Source: Peribacillus acanthi | GTDB lineage: Bacteria; Bacillota; Bacilli; Bacillales; DSM-1321 | Length of the DNA stretch: 64,000 nt | Assembly (NCBI RefSeq): GCF_003073175.1 | Contig: NZ_QBBX01000007.1 | Location: forward strand, 62,001 to 126,000 | Direction of reading: 5' to 3' | Shown: in pieces, positions 43,642 through 51,356 of the stretch | Position numbering within the stretch: position 1 is the stretch's first letter | Layout: each line of letters opens with the position of its first letter | Program-made: the position numbers and the translations under genes | The notes under the pieces: model-generated | What the model saw: the letters and a program-made list of their open reading frames with translations, nothing else | Databases searched by the model: none | Told to the model about the DNA's origin: nothing

Positions 43642-44850
43642 ATGGGAGAAGGCTATAAGAATTTTGAAACGTCTGTTATTCATGAAGGATATGATTCGAA
43701 GGACCATCTAGGCAGCTTATCTACACCAATCTTTCAAACTTCCACTTTTACATTCGATAGTGCAGAGCAGGGGGAACGTCGCTTTGCAGGGAATGAAGAT
43801 GGATATATCTATTCTCGACTTGGTAATCCCACAGTTAAAGCACTTGAGGAAAGAATCGCAGCACTAGAAAAAGGAGAGGCTGGTCTTGCCTTTGGTTCAG
43901 GCATGGCTGCGGTATCGGCTGTCTTAATTGCTTTGACAAAAGCGAATGATCATATTGTCTGTTCGCAAGGATTATACGGTTGTACGTTCGGACTACTTAA
44001 ACTAATGAAAGAAAAGTATAATATTCACCATGATTTTTGTGCGATGGATGATGAACAAGTGTTAAGAAAGACCATTCAACCAAACACGACATGTATTTAT
44101 GTGGAAACACCAATCAACCCAACCATGAAAGTGATTGATTTAAGAATGGTTGCAAAGGTAGCAAAGGAATATGGAATTCCAGTCGTGGTGGATAATACAT
44201 TCTCTACCCCATATTTACAGAGACCACTTGAATTGGGTTGTGACATTATTATCCACAGTGCAACGAAATATATTTGTGGACATGGAGACGTGGTAGCTGG
44301 TTTGGTAGTAGGGAAGAAGGATTTTATACAAGGAGTTAGTCTGACGACACAAAAGGACATTGGCGGTATTATTTCCCCTTTTGATGCTTGGCTACTACTT
44401 AGGGGTTTAAAAACCTTGCCAGTTAGAATGGACCGTCATACCTTTAATGCAGAGAAACTCTTTGAAAAATTAAAGCAACATCCAGAGATTTCAAACGTCT
44501 ATTATCCTGGTGACCGCACTCATCCCGATTATGGAATAGTAGAAAGTCAGATGAAACAAGGTGGTGGACTCATTTCCTTTGAGATTAACGGAACTAAGGA
44601 GGATGCTCAGAAATTCCTTAACTCATTAAAATTAATAAAAATTGCTGTCAGTCTTGGTGATGCAGAGACTTTAATCCAACATCCTGCGACCATGACTCAT
44701 TCTGTTATTCCGGAAGAAACAAGGCTGAAGATGGGGATTTCGAATCAACTAATCCGACTTTCCGTTGGACTAGAATCTTGGGAAGACCTGTGGGATGATA
44801 TTGAGCAAGGCTTGGCAACTTTGGGAAATAGATTCGAAATTCAAATATGA
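43642..44850 (+). CDS. megL: Methionine gamma-lyase (PLP-dependent)
   Basis: The 402-residue Cys/Met-metabolism PLP enzyme has YSRLGNPTVKALEERIAALE (N-terminal substrate loop), SQGLYGCTFGLL with the active-site Tyr and the Cys typical of methionine gamma-lyases (about 112-116), VDNTFSTPYLQRP, and the PLP lysine in HSATKYICGHGD (about 208). The Cys in YGCTF favours methionine gamma-lyase, which makes methanethiol, ammonia and 2-oxobutyrate, over cystathionine gamma-lyase. Start ATG 43642 follows AAAGGAGAG and is preferred over TTG 43609. Confidence 0.85.
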   Translation: MGEGYKNFETSVIHEGYDSKDHLGSLSTPIFQTSTFTFDSAEQGERRFAGNEDGYIYSRLGNPTVKALEERIAALEKGEAGLAFGSGMAAVSAVLIALTKANDHIVCSQGLYGCTFGLLKLMKEKYNIHHDFCAMDDEQVLRKTIQPNTTCIYVETPINPTMKVIDLRMVAKVAKEYGIPVVVDNTFSTPYLQRPLELGCDIIIHSATKYICGHGDVVAGLVVGKKDFIQGVSLTTQKDIGGIISPFDAWLLLRGLKTLPVRMDRHTFNAEKLFEKLKQHPEISNVYYPGDRTHPDYGIVESQMKQGGGLISFEINGTKEDAQKFLNSLKLIKIAVSLGDAETLIQHPATMTHSVIPEETRLKMGISNQLIRLSVGLESWEDLWDDIEQGLATLGNRFEIQI

Positions 44851-44854
44851 CAAA

Positions 44855-44926
44855 GAGGGTGACAATAAGTCTAATCTCATTTTTTCCTTGGTGGAAAGTG
44901 AGGGTAGACTTAAAAGTCACCCTTTT
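44855..44926 (+). terminator. Long-stem terminator after methionine gamma-lyase
   Basis: GAGGGTGAC (44855-44863) pairs with GTCACCCTTTT (44916-44926), extended inward by AAGTCT/AGACTT. Confidence 0.6.
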
Positions 44927-45022
44927 GAGTATACCTTCTTCAAACGTATTCCTTTCGTGAAAAGCTGCTTCTACTTTTATAATTCAGTTTAATGGATGAT
45001 AATGACTTCCTAAGGAGAATGT

Positions 45023-45973
45023 ATGGAAAAATATATAAAAAAGGTAACCGAATATTTTGGCTGTAACCATGAACAAATTATCCCTTTGTCATCTGGATTT
45101 CAGAATGATGTATTCCTATATAGAGGAGTAAATAAGGAATGGATTCTCCGCTTATCAAGGCGCAGGTCAAAGGAAGAGCTAAATAGTGAACTAAAATTTT
45201 TAGATGAGCTGAAGGATTTTGGAGTTACGGTCGCTGGGCCTATACACAATAATGTAATTGAATTTGAAAATCATCTCTTTATGTGTGCTTTTGAAGTAGC
45301 TAAAGGTGAGAGAGTAGATGTCACTGACTCAAGAAAATGGAACAAAAGGATGTTCTATAATTGGGGAAAAATAATGGGGAAAATGCATTCTCTTTCAAAG
45401 CAATTCCCAAAAATGAGCCGGAAAAGTTGGAGTGAACATTCAAGGCAATTATATAGAATGGATGAGCCCCCCGTAGAAGACTTTGTTAACCGCCAATTTT
45501 TCACCTTACAAAATGAAGTTAATCGTTATTATAAGAATGATTCAGTATATGGACTGATACATAATGATTTTCATCAAGGAAACTTCTATGTCAAAAATAA
45601 TGTAATTACTTTATTTGATTTTGATGACTGTGCATATAACTGGTTTGCACAGGATATTGCTGCTTCAATATTCCATGCTTATTGGCAGAGTCAATCATTC
45701 CTTCAGACCGAAGAACCGTTTTCTACATATTTTATCGATCCATTTTTTGATGGATATCGTTCAGAACATTTTTTGTCAAACACTATTCTGCACCAAACTC
45801 CAATATTTCTACAATTGAGAGATATTTTCTTATATTCATTATTTAAAAAAGTATGGGCAAACAATGTGATGGAGGATTGGCAATCCTATACCATACTTGA
45901 AATTGAATCAAGGATTAAGTCCGGGGCAATCATCGGAGATATGAATCAGGAATTCTGGAGTAAATTTTCGTAA
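45023..45973 (+). CDS. Aminoglycoside-phosphotransferase-like (APH family) kinase
   Basis: The 316-residue protein has the APH/choline-kinase fold. It has an N-terminal lobe with GFQNDVFLYR and WILRLSRR (ATP-binding Lys/Arg region), catalytic loop LIHNDFHQGNFYVKNN (about 176-191) and metal-binding VITLFDFDDCAYNWFAQDIA. Members phosphorylate antibiotics, homoserine, choline or sugars; the substrate here is unknown. It is a single gene. Start ATG 45023 follows AAGGAG. Confidence 0.8.
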   Translation: MEKYIKKVTEYFGCNHEQIIPLSSGFQNDVFLYRGVNKEWILRLSRRRSKEELNSELKFLDELKDFGVTVAGPIHNNVIEFENHLFMCAFEVAKGERVDVTDSRKWNKRMFYNWGKIMGKMHSLSKQFPKMSRKSWSEHSRQLYRMDEPPVEDFVNRQFFTLQNEVNRYYKNDSVYGLIHNDFHQGNFYVKNNVITLFDFDDCAYNWFAQDIAASIFHAYWQSQSFLQTEEPFSTYFIDPFFDGYRSEHFLSNTILHQTPIFLQLRDIFLYSLFKKVWANNVMEDWQSYTILEIESRIKSGAIIGDMNQEFWSKFS

Positions 45974-46044
45974 ACATGAAAATAACTGGACAACTAGGAG
46001 AATAATAAATTCAATCTAATAAATACAGAAATCGGTGGTTAGTT

Positions 46045-47034
46045 GTGGATACACGAGTAGGTAAAAAACAGCAACGGAAAAAAATTAGAAAGTATGTAAA
46101 AAGATTTCTCCTAGTTTTACTGTTATTCATCGTAGCAGGGGTTGGATTTTCCTTTTATCAATATGATCAAGGTGTCAAACAAGCAGCACCATCCCAAGTA
46201 TTTGAAACTAAATATGAATTCAAGCCACCTCCGCCTGAAACATTTGAAGGTACTCCTTTAGAAGGAACATATAATATTCTTTTGTTAGGAATAGACTCAC
46301 TTAATGAGAAACAGACTTCACGGAGTGATAGTATCATGCTCGGGCAGTTTAATACCAAAACGGAAGCCTTAAAGCTTGTGTCAATAATGCGTGATACGTA
46401 TGTTAAAATTCCAGACCAAGGTAAGAACAAAATTAATGCTGCTTTTTCTTTAGGTGGACCTGAGTTACTTAGGAAAACCATCAAAGAAAATTTCGGCATA
46501 GATGTAAGCTACTATGCGCTTGTTGATTTTAAAGGGTTTGAAAAAATTGTTGATACATTAACGCCATCAGGTATTGAAATAGATGTAGAGAAAAAAATGT
46601 CTAAAAACATTGGTGTGACGTTACAACCGGGACTTCAAAAATTACATGGAAAAGAACTTCTCGGCTATGCACGCTTTCGCTATGATGCAAGAGGAGATTT
46701 TGCTCGAGTTGAGCGTCAACAGAAAGTAATGAATGCATTAAAGGATGAATTGATTAGTTTAAATGGAATATCTAAACTACCAAAAATCATAGGAACAGTG
46801 CAGCCATATATTGATACAAATATGGAGCCAATGATGGCTATTGGGATTGTGAAAGACATAGTATTAAATAAGAGTGAAATCACAACAATGATTATTCCGA
46901 TTAAGGGTTCCTTTTCAGAAACAAGAGTGAAACATGCGGGTCAAGTATTGATTCCGGATCTCGAGATGAACAAAAAAGCGCTGATAGATTTTTTAGATAT
47001 AGCTTCTACAAAAAATGGAGATACGATTAAATAA
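46045..47034 (+). CDS. tagU: LytR-CpsA-Psr (LCP) family cell-wall glycopolymer ligase
   Basis: The 329-residue protein has a basic N-terminus (KKQQRKKIRKYVKR), one membrane anchor (about 21-40) and an extracellular LCP domain. The domain contains NILLLGIDS, TSRSDSIMLGQFN (substrate-binding Arg/Asp), SIMRDTYVKIP, KINAAFSLGGPELL and ARFRYDARGDFARVERQQKV. LCP enzymes attach teichoic acids or other polymers to peptidoglycan. Three paralogues are usual in Bacillus and I cannot tell which this is. Start is GTG 46045. Confidence 0.85.
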   Translation: MDTRVGKKQQRKKIRKYVKRFLLVLLLFIVAGVGFSFYQYDQGVKQAAPSQVFETKYEFKPPPPETFEGTPLEGTYNILLLGIDSLNEKQTSRSDSIMLGQFNTKTEALKLVSIMRDTYVKIPDQGKNKINAAFSLGGPELLRKTIKENFGIDVSYYALVDFKGFEKIVDTLTPSGIEIDVEKKMSKNIGVTLQPGLQKLHGKELLGYARFRYDARGDFARVERQQKVMNALKDELISLNGISKLPKIIGTVQPYIDTNMEPMMAIGIVKDIVLNKSEITTMIIPIKGSFSETRVKHAGQVLIPDLEMNKKALIDFLDIASTKNGDTIK

Positions 47035-47087
47035 ATCGACGTTCCGGATAGTGAGTGTTTTACATAATAATAAGTAGATGGAAAGTC

Positions 47088-47117
47088 TTGTAATTGAAGC
47101 GGGAACTTTGATACAAT
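47088..47117 (+). promoter_or_regulatory. Likely promoter of the ABC-F leader transcript
   Basis: TTGTAA (47088-47093), an 18-base spacer and TACAAT (47112-47117) lie 43 bases before the leader peptide start. Confidence 0.5.
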
Positions 47118-47159
47118 GTTCTTATAATTTAAACTATTATGATAAGGAGGTGAAGAGAA

Positions 47160-47291
47160 ATGAGCCGTTCAGTAATATTGCGTGAAGAACAACAGTTTAT
47201 GTATGTAATTCGTGCAATTTTTCATGGTGCAAAATTTCAAGGGGGGAGTCTGCCCTTTTTTAGAAATTGCATATCGAAACTGAAACGGTAA
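47160..47291 (+). CDS. Leader peptide of the ABC-F gene, 43 residues
   Basis: A very strong ribosome site (AAGGAGGTGAAG) precedes ATG 47160, which opens 43 codons (MSRSVILREEQQFMYVIR at the start) ending at TAA 47289. It is followed by two intrinsic terminators and then the ABC-F gene. Ribosomal-protection ABC-F genes are commonly controlled by attenuation, in which drug-stalled ribosomes on a short leader ORF prevent terminator formation. The placement here fits that scheme. The peptide itself matches no family that I know. Confidence 0.6.
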   Translation: MSRSVILREEQQFMYVIRAIFHGAKFQGGSLPFFRNCISKLKR

Positions 47292-47362
47292 AAGTTCTCT
47301 TCGCCTTTTAAACATATGAGTAGTCTGTGATGACACGGATCCATAACATATTGTTTAATGAT

Positions 47363-47388
47363 GAGAGTCCTTTTTGGGCTCTTTTTTG
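47363..47388 (+). terminator. Leader terminator 1 (attenuator candidate)
   Basis: AGAGTCC (47364-47370) pairs with GGGCTCT (47376-47382) around T5 and is followed by T6. It lies between the leader peptide and the ABC-F gene. Confidence 0.75.
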
Positions 47389-47421
47389 TGTATCGATTAT
47401 TTTCAATCGAAGAATCGATCC

Positions 47422-47466
47422 AAGGGTAAGGAAGCGCGTCCATATACCGCTTCTTTACCCTTTTTT
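47422..47466 (+). terminator. Leader terminator 2 (attenuator candidate)
   Basis: GGGTAAGGAAGCG pairs with CGCTTCTTTACCC (one mismatch) and is followed by T6. It ends only 36 bases before the ABC-F start, so it must be read through for expression. Confidence 0.85.
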
Positions 47467-47502
47467 GTTTTTTAATAATTAGAAATTAAGGAGATTAAAT
47501 AT

Positions 47503-49401
47503 ATGATAATGTGCAGTTTAAACTCAGTGAAAAAAATGTTCGGAGGAAATACAGTATTTGAGGATTTGTCGTTCGAAATACAGGAAAGGGACAGAGTAGG
47601 TCTTGTAGGTCGCAATGGTTGTGGCAAGTCTACCATCCTAAAATTAATCAGTGGAATGGAACCAGTAGATGCTGGAGTCATCCATATTAAGAAGGGTACT
47701 AAAATCGGATATCTGTCACAAATTCCAAATTTTGAGGAAAAAACAGTAGGTAAGGAAGTATTATACTCTGCTTTTTCTGAGGCGCGGGAAATTTTCAACA
47801 AAATGAATGATCTTGAAATTCTCATGTCATCCGAACAAAATCCAGACAAACTAGATTCTCTAATCAAAGATTACGGGAATCTTCAAGAAAAGTTTATCCA
47901 TTTAGATGGATATGAAATAGATGCTAAAGTTTCAAAAGTGGCAAATGGTTTGAAGATAGTAAGTTTGTTAGAGACCGAATTTATGACGCTAAGTGGAGGC
48001 GAGCAAACTAAGATTTGTCTTGGGTATATGCTGCTTCAACAGCCTGATTTATTATTACTCGATGAGCCTACCAATCACCTTGATATCAGTGCTGTCGAAT
48101 GGTTAGAGGAGTATTTGCAGGATTATGAAGGGACGGTTGTGATCGTATCCCATGATCGTTATTTTCTAGACGAAGTCACAAATAAAATCTTGGATTTAGA
48201 GGATGGTGAGATTTGTTTGTACCACCATAATTATTCTGGATTCATGATTGAAAAAGAAAAGAAGCTACTAGATGAATTCCAGGCGTACCAAGAGCAGCAA
48301 AGAAAAATAAAAAAAATGAAAGAAGCGATTAAGCGATTGCGGGATTGGGCGAATCGTTCTAATCCACCAAGTGCAGCCCTCCATAAGAGGGCAACAAATA
48401 TGCAACGAGCACTAGACCGGATGGAAAAGCTAAAAAAACCAATCTTAGATAGAAAGAAAATGGACCTTGAATTTGAGAAGGCAGATCGTAGTGGAAAAGA
48501 TGTAGTTGTAATTAAGAATGTTAGTAAAGTGTTCGCGACAAAAACATTATTTGAGGCGGTAGACATTCACATCCAATATAAAGATCGAACTGCGATTGTA
48601 GGTGATAATGGAACAGGTAAGTCCACTTTATTGAAAATGATTTTAGGTGAACTGAAACCAGAAATAGGGAGTGTATACGTTGGAAGTAATGTGAAGATTG
48701 GCTATTTGTCACAGCATTTATATACTGACAATCCTAATACAACTGTTTTAGAGGCATTTAGAGAGGAAATCAAGGTTGCAGAAGGAGAAGCTAGGCATCT
48801 ACTTGCCAAGTTTTTATTTTACGGACCTGCCGTCTTTCGTAAAGTGGAGCAATTGAGTGGTGGAGAGAGAATGCGACTACGTCTAGCACAATTAATGCAC
48901 CTAGATCTTAATCTGTTAATTTTAGATGAACCAACCAATCATCTCGATATTGATTCCCGTGAAGTATTAGAGGATGCCCTTGAAGATTTTCATGGTACCA
49001 TTTTAGCAGTATCGCATGACCGCTATTTATTAAATAAACTATTCGATAAAACCTATTGGATTCAAAATAAGAACATGCACTTTTTTGAAGGGCCGTATCA
49101 ATGGGCAAAAAAGAAGTTAATTGAAAAAAACGAGAAGGATATAAAGTCAGGGATGAACGAATCACCGAAAAAGTCATCCGCAAAACCTACTGGAAACCAA
49201 GTTAAGTTGAAAGAAAAAACCGTGAATATAGACCAGCTGGAAAAGGAAATTGAAATGGTTGAAGGGGAGCTTCTTTTAATAGAAGCTTCTATGCAAAACG
49301 AAAGTGACTTAGACACTCTCCAATCGATGTTTACTAAACAAAGGGATTTAGAGCAAAAAAGAGAAGAACTATATCGTACTTTAGAAAGCGTTTTAAACTA
49401 A
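47503..49401 (+). CDS. ABC-F family ATPase (ribosome-protection or translation factor)
   Basis: The 632-residue protein has two ATPase domains and no membrane region. Domain 1 has VGRNGCGKST, LSGGEQTKICLG and LLLLDEPTNHLD. Domain 2 has VGDNGTGKST, LSGGERMRLRLAQ and LLILDEPTNHLD. The inter-domain linker is long and basic (about 255-320, with LRDWANRSNPPSAALHKRA), the part that reaches the ribosomal tRNA sites. The C-terminus is a coiled coil (about 575-632). The attenuator-type leader and the neighbouring blasticidin deaminase favour an antibiotic-resistance role over a housekeeping factor. That is inference. Start ATG 47503 follows AAGGAG by 9 bases. Confidence 0.85.
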   Translation: MIMCSLNSVKKMFGGNTVFEDLSFEIQERDRVGLVGRNGCGKSTILKLISGMEPVDAGVIHIKKGTKIGYLSQIPNFEEKTVGKEVLYSAFSEAREIFNKMNDLEILMSSEQNPDKLDSLIKDYGNLQEKFIHLDGYEIDAKVSKVANGLKIVSLLETEFMTLSGGEQTKICLGYMLLQQPDLLLLDEPTNHLDISAVEWLEEYLQDYEGTVVIVSHDRYFLDEVTNKILDLEDGEICLYHHNYSGFMIEKEKKLLDEFQAYQEQQRKIKKMKEAIKRLRDWANRSNPPSAALHKRATNMQRALDRMEKLKKPILDRKKMDLEFEKADRSGKDVVVIKNVSKVFATKTLFEAVDIHIQYKDRTAIVGDNGTGKSTLLKMILGELKPEIGSVYVGSNVKIGYLSQHLYTDNPNTTVLEAFREEIKVAEGEARHLLAKFLFYGPAVFRKVEQLSGGERMRLRLAQLMHLDLNLLILDEPTNHLDIDSREVLEDALEDFHGTILAVSHDRYLLNKLFDKTYWIQNKNMHFFEGPYQWAKKKLIEKNEKDIKSGMNESPKKSSAKPTGNQVKLKEKTVNIDQLEKEIEMVEGELLLIEASMQNESDLDTLQSMFTKQRDLEQKREELYRTLESVLN

Positions 49402-49402
49402 G

Positions 49403-49435
49403 GCAAAGGGGACTTACCCCCTTTGTGCTGTTTTG
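49403..49435 (+). terminator. Possible terminator between ABC-F and deaminase genes
   Basis: AAAGGGG and CCCCTTT form a 7-bp stem around ACTTAC, but only a poor T tract follows. Read-through into the deaminase gene is likely. Confidence 0.4.
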
Positions 49436-49462
49436 CCAATTACATGATAAGGGGAAAATGCA

Positions 49463-49891
49463 ATGAATATCATGAAATTATCTGAACAAGACCATGAGTT
49501 GATACAAGCTGCTCAAGAGATAATAAAAAAGTGTTATGAATTAGACCGTCACCATATAGGTGCAGCCTTAAGAACGAAGTCTGGTGAAATTTTTACAGCG
49601 GTACATGTAGAGGCCTATATTGGTAGAATTACGGTATGTGCAGAAGCTATGGTAATAGGAAAAGCCATATCAGAAGGCTATAAAGAGTTTGATACGATAG
49701 TTGCAGTACGCCATCCTGATTTAGAAGAGGAAATACAAGAAATTAATGTCGTCACTCCATGTGGGATGTGTAGAGAGCTATTAAACGATTATGGAATTGA
49801 CATGAAAGTGATAATCCCGTACGAACAAGAAAACGTGAAATGTGATGTCTCAGATTTACTCCCAATGAAATATACTAGGACAAAAATTTAA
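49463..49891 (+). CDS. bsr: Blasticidin-S deaminase-like cytidine deaminase
   Basis: The 142-residue protein belongs to the cytidine-deaminase fold with zinc sites TVCAEA (about 58-63) and PCGMCRE (about 94-100). It strongly resembles the Bacillus cereus Bsr enzyme over its whole length: HHIGAALRTKSGEIFTAVH, VEAYIGRITVCAEA, FDTIVAVRHP and the ending LPMKYTR. Bsr deaminates the nucleoside antibiotic blasticidin S, a ribosomal peptidyl-transferase inhibitor. It follows the ABC-F gene by 61 bases. Start ATG 49463 has AAGGGG upstream. Confidence 0.85.
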   Translation: MNIMKLSEQDHELIQAAQEIIKKCYELDRHHIGAALRTKSGEIFTAVHVEAYIGRITVCAEAMVIGKAISEGYKEFDTIVAVRHPDLEEEIQEINVVTPCGMCRELLNDYGIDMKVIIPYEQENVKCDVSDLLPMKYTRTKI

Positions 49892-49915
49892 TCAATCGTT
49901 TGATTAAAAAAGGAG

Positions 49916-49939
49916 TAGAAAAAAGAGCCACTTGGGCTC
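49916..49939 (-). terminator. Terminator of the minus-strand hypothetical gene
   Basis: On the minus strand GAGCC-CAAGT-GGCTC is followed by T6. Confidence 0.7.
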
Positions 49940-49942
49940 CTG

Positions 49943-50347
49943 TTATCTTGGTGTTACGGGTTTGACGGAAATCGCTGGAGAAAAGGAGGTGGTTATGCAT
50001 CCCTCCAAATCATTTGGATTAATCAATCCAAGATTAATGGCGGCCTTAATTTTCACATCATCGGGCTTTCTTATTACTTGTATAAGATCGTTCATCTTTA
50101 ATTCTTCTAGTCTTTGAATAGTTAAGTCGTCGTTAAACTTCTCTGTTTTTCGTATCTGTCTCTGAAGTTTGTAGCCATTAATGGTTACTTCGGCTTTGTC
50201 TTTTGTTCCCATTTGGTTATCGAAATACTGGTGAAATAAATCCTTTAATTCATTCAGCTCTAATTCTATTTCTTTTTTCTTCTTGTTAAGCTCGTAATAC
50301 TTGCTAAGCATATCACCTGTCATGAGCAATTCATTTTTATTTATCAA
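49943..50347 (-). CDS. Hypothetical coiled-coil protein, 134 residues
   Basis: I do not recognise the family. The N-terminal half is a charged coiled coil (YYELNKKKKEIELELNELK), followed by GYKLQRQIRKTEKFNDDLTI and a C-terminal KPDDVKIKAAINLGLINPNDLEG that recalls phage-like or DNA-handling accessory proteins. A TTG start at 50347 is chosen because GGAGGGGG lies 6-8 bases before it on the minus strand. The longer upstream frame lacks a site and crosses AT-rich non-coding sequence. Confidence 0.6.
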   Translation of the reverse strand: MINKNELLMTGDMLSKYYELNKKKKEIELELNELKDLFHQYFDNQMGTKDKAEVTINGYKLQRQIRKTEKFNDDLTIQRLEELKMNDLIQVIRKPDDVKIKAAINLGLINPNDLEGCITTSFSPAISVKPVTPR

Positions 50348-50483
50348 AGTTTCCCCCTCCACAACGAACAGATATTCTATTTTATTGTGAGGGGAAAGGA
50401 AATAGTACAGTATATTTATAGTAATGATTGTAGCTTGGAAAAAGGTGACTATAAACACTAGGTTTTTCTGAGATTAAGCTGAT

Positions 50484-50580
50484 TTTACCAAATTATTATC
50501 ACAATTTACCGAACGTTTGATTTTTATTACCGAAAATCTCAATTTTATTACCGAAACAGATCAATTTATTACCAAACGCT
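50484..50580. repeat. Intergenic ATTACC repeat with 21-bp phasing
   Basis: ACC (mostly TTTATTACCGAAA) recurs at 50487, 50508, 50529, 50550 and 50571, exactly every 21 bases, with diverged sequence between. It lies just before a terminator, in the gap between two minus-strand genes. Confidence 0.75.
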
Positions 50581-50581
50581 G

Positions 50582-50609
50582 AAAGAGGGTGTCAATGGAC
50601 ACCCTCTTT
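50582..50609. terminator. Terminator after the SASP-like gene
   Basis: AAAGAGGGTGTC (50582-50593) and GACACCCTCTTT (50598-50609) form a perfect 12-bp stem with an AATG loop. It can serve the minus-strand gene ending at 50632. Confidence 0.85.
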
Positions 50610-50631
50610 CACTTATATCTTGTATGTTTTA

Positions 50632-50811
50632 CTAATCATTCATTTTTTGAGCCATTGCATTTGATTTTCTAGCTTTTTTGGCTTTTTCTTTATGAAGTTG
50701 ATTAGCTACTTCACTACCCATTTCTTGACCAAATTCTGAATCGGTAACTGCCGCATTAAAGCCTTGTTTATTCTTTTGATCACCGTCGTGCTTTTGTGTT
50801 CGTTTCGCCAT
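50632..50811 (-). CDS. Small spore-protein-like gene (gamma-type SASP-like), 59 residues
   Basis: A short gene opens at ATG 50811 with GGAGG nine bases upstream on the minus strand. The 59-residue product is very hydrophilic (start MAKRTQKHDGDQKNKQGF) and contains EFGQEMGSEVANQ, close to the FGTEFASETN motif of gamma-type small acid-soluble spore proteins, then a basic KEKAKKARKSNAMAQKM tail. The size, lack of Cys and Trp, and motif suggest a spore storage or related protein. The family assignment is tentative. Confidence 0.6.
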   Translation of the reverse strand: MAKRTQKHDGDQKNKQGFNAAVTDSEFGQEMGSEVANQLHKEKAKKARKSNAMAQKMND

Positions 50812-51059
50812 AATATCCTCCTTCGATAAATAATAGAAACAGTTTTAGTTTGGGGATTGGTCAATTTTTTATTCTTATTAAAAGGAATAAGTAATCCAGA
50901 GTTAATTTAAAAAAGCAAAGTGACATCGGTCTGAGGAAAGTCGCTGAGTAAGTAGGAAAATAATTCAGCCTTAAGTTGTAGGTGAAAATCAAACTACCGA
51001 AGAATGTATCCTGTTCGTTAATTTCGTATATTAACAGTAAGAACAAGGAGGCGATTACA

Positions 51060-51215
51060 GTGAATATTAATCACTTTACAATTGAGGAAATGGTTAAACT
51101 GAAAAGGGAAGAAATGAATATTCAAGAGAAATTCGTTGAGACATATCATCTGTACCCAGTGGATCCAAGTAAAAAATATTGCATAACTTATAAACAATTT
51201 AAATTTTGTATATAA
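51060..51215 (+). CDS. Hypothetical small protein, 51 residues
   Basis: GTG 51060, preceded by AAGGAGG at 51045-51051, opens a 51-codon frame starting MNINHFTIEEMVKLKREEMN and ending YKQFKFCI. It is unrecognised. The good ribosome site and following terminator support a real gene. Confidence 0.5.
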   Translation: MNINHFTIEEMVKLKREEMNIQEKFVETYHLYPVDPSKKYCITYKQFKFCI

Positions 51216-51250
51216 CGTTAGTGAAAGTAATATAGAAATTGCAATAAGTT

Positions 51251-51290
51251 AGCTTCTTCGAGTAAAAATGTACTCAAAGAAGCTTTTTTA
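51251..51290 (+). terminator. Terminator after small hypothetical gene
   Basis: AGCTTCTTCGAGTA pairs with TACTCAAAGAAGCT (one mismatch) around AAAATG and is followed by T6. Confidence 0.88.
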
Positions 51291-51303
51291 TATTCAATCT
51301 GTA

Positions 51304-51334
51304 TTGACCTTCACGTAGCGTTAAGGTGTAGAGT
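51304..51334 (+). promoter_or_regulatory. MerR-type promoter with 19-bp spacer and operator
   Basis: TTGACC (51304-51309) and TAGAGT (51329-51334) are separated by 19 bases, the lengthened spacer typical of MerR-activated promoters. The dyad ACCTTCAC/GTTAAGGT (51307-51327) lies in the spacer. This points to autoactivation of the downstream MerR gene. Confidence 0.75.
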
Positions 51335-51356
51335 AGAGTTGTCAGGAGGTGGAAGG

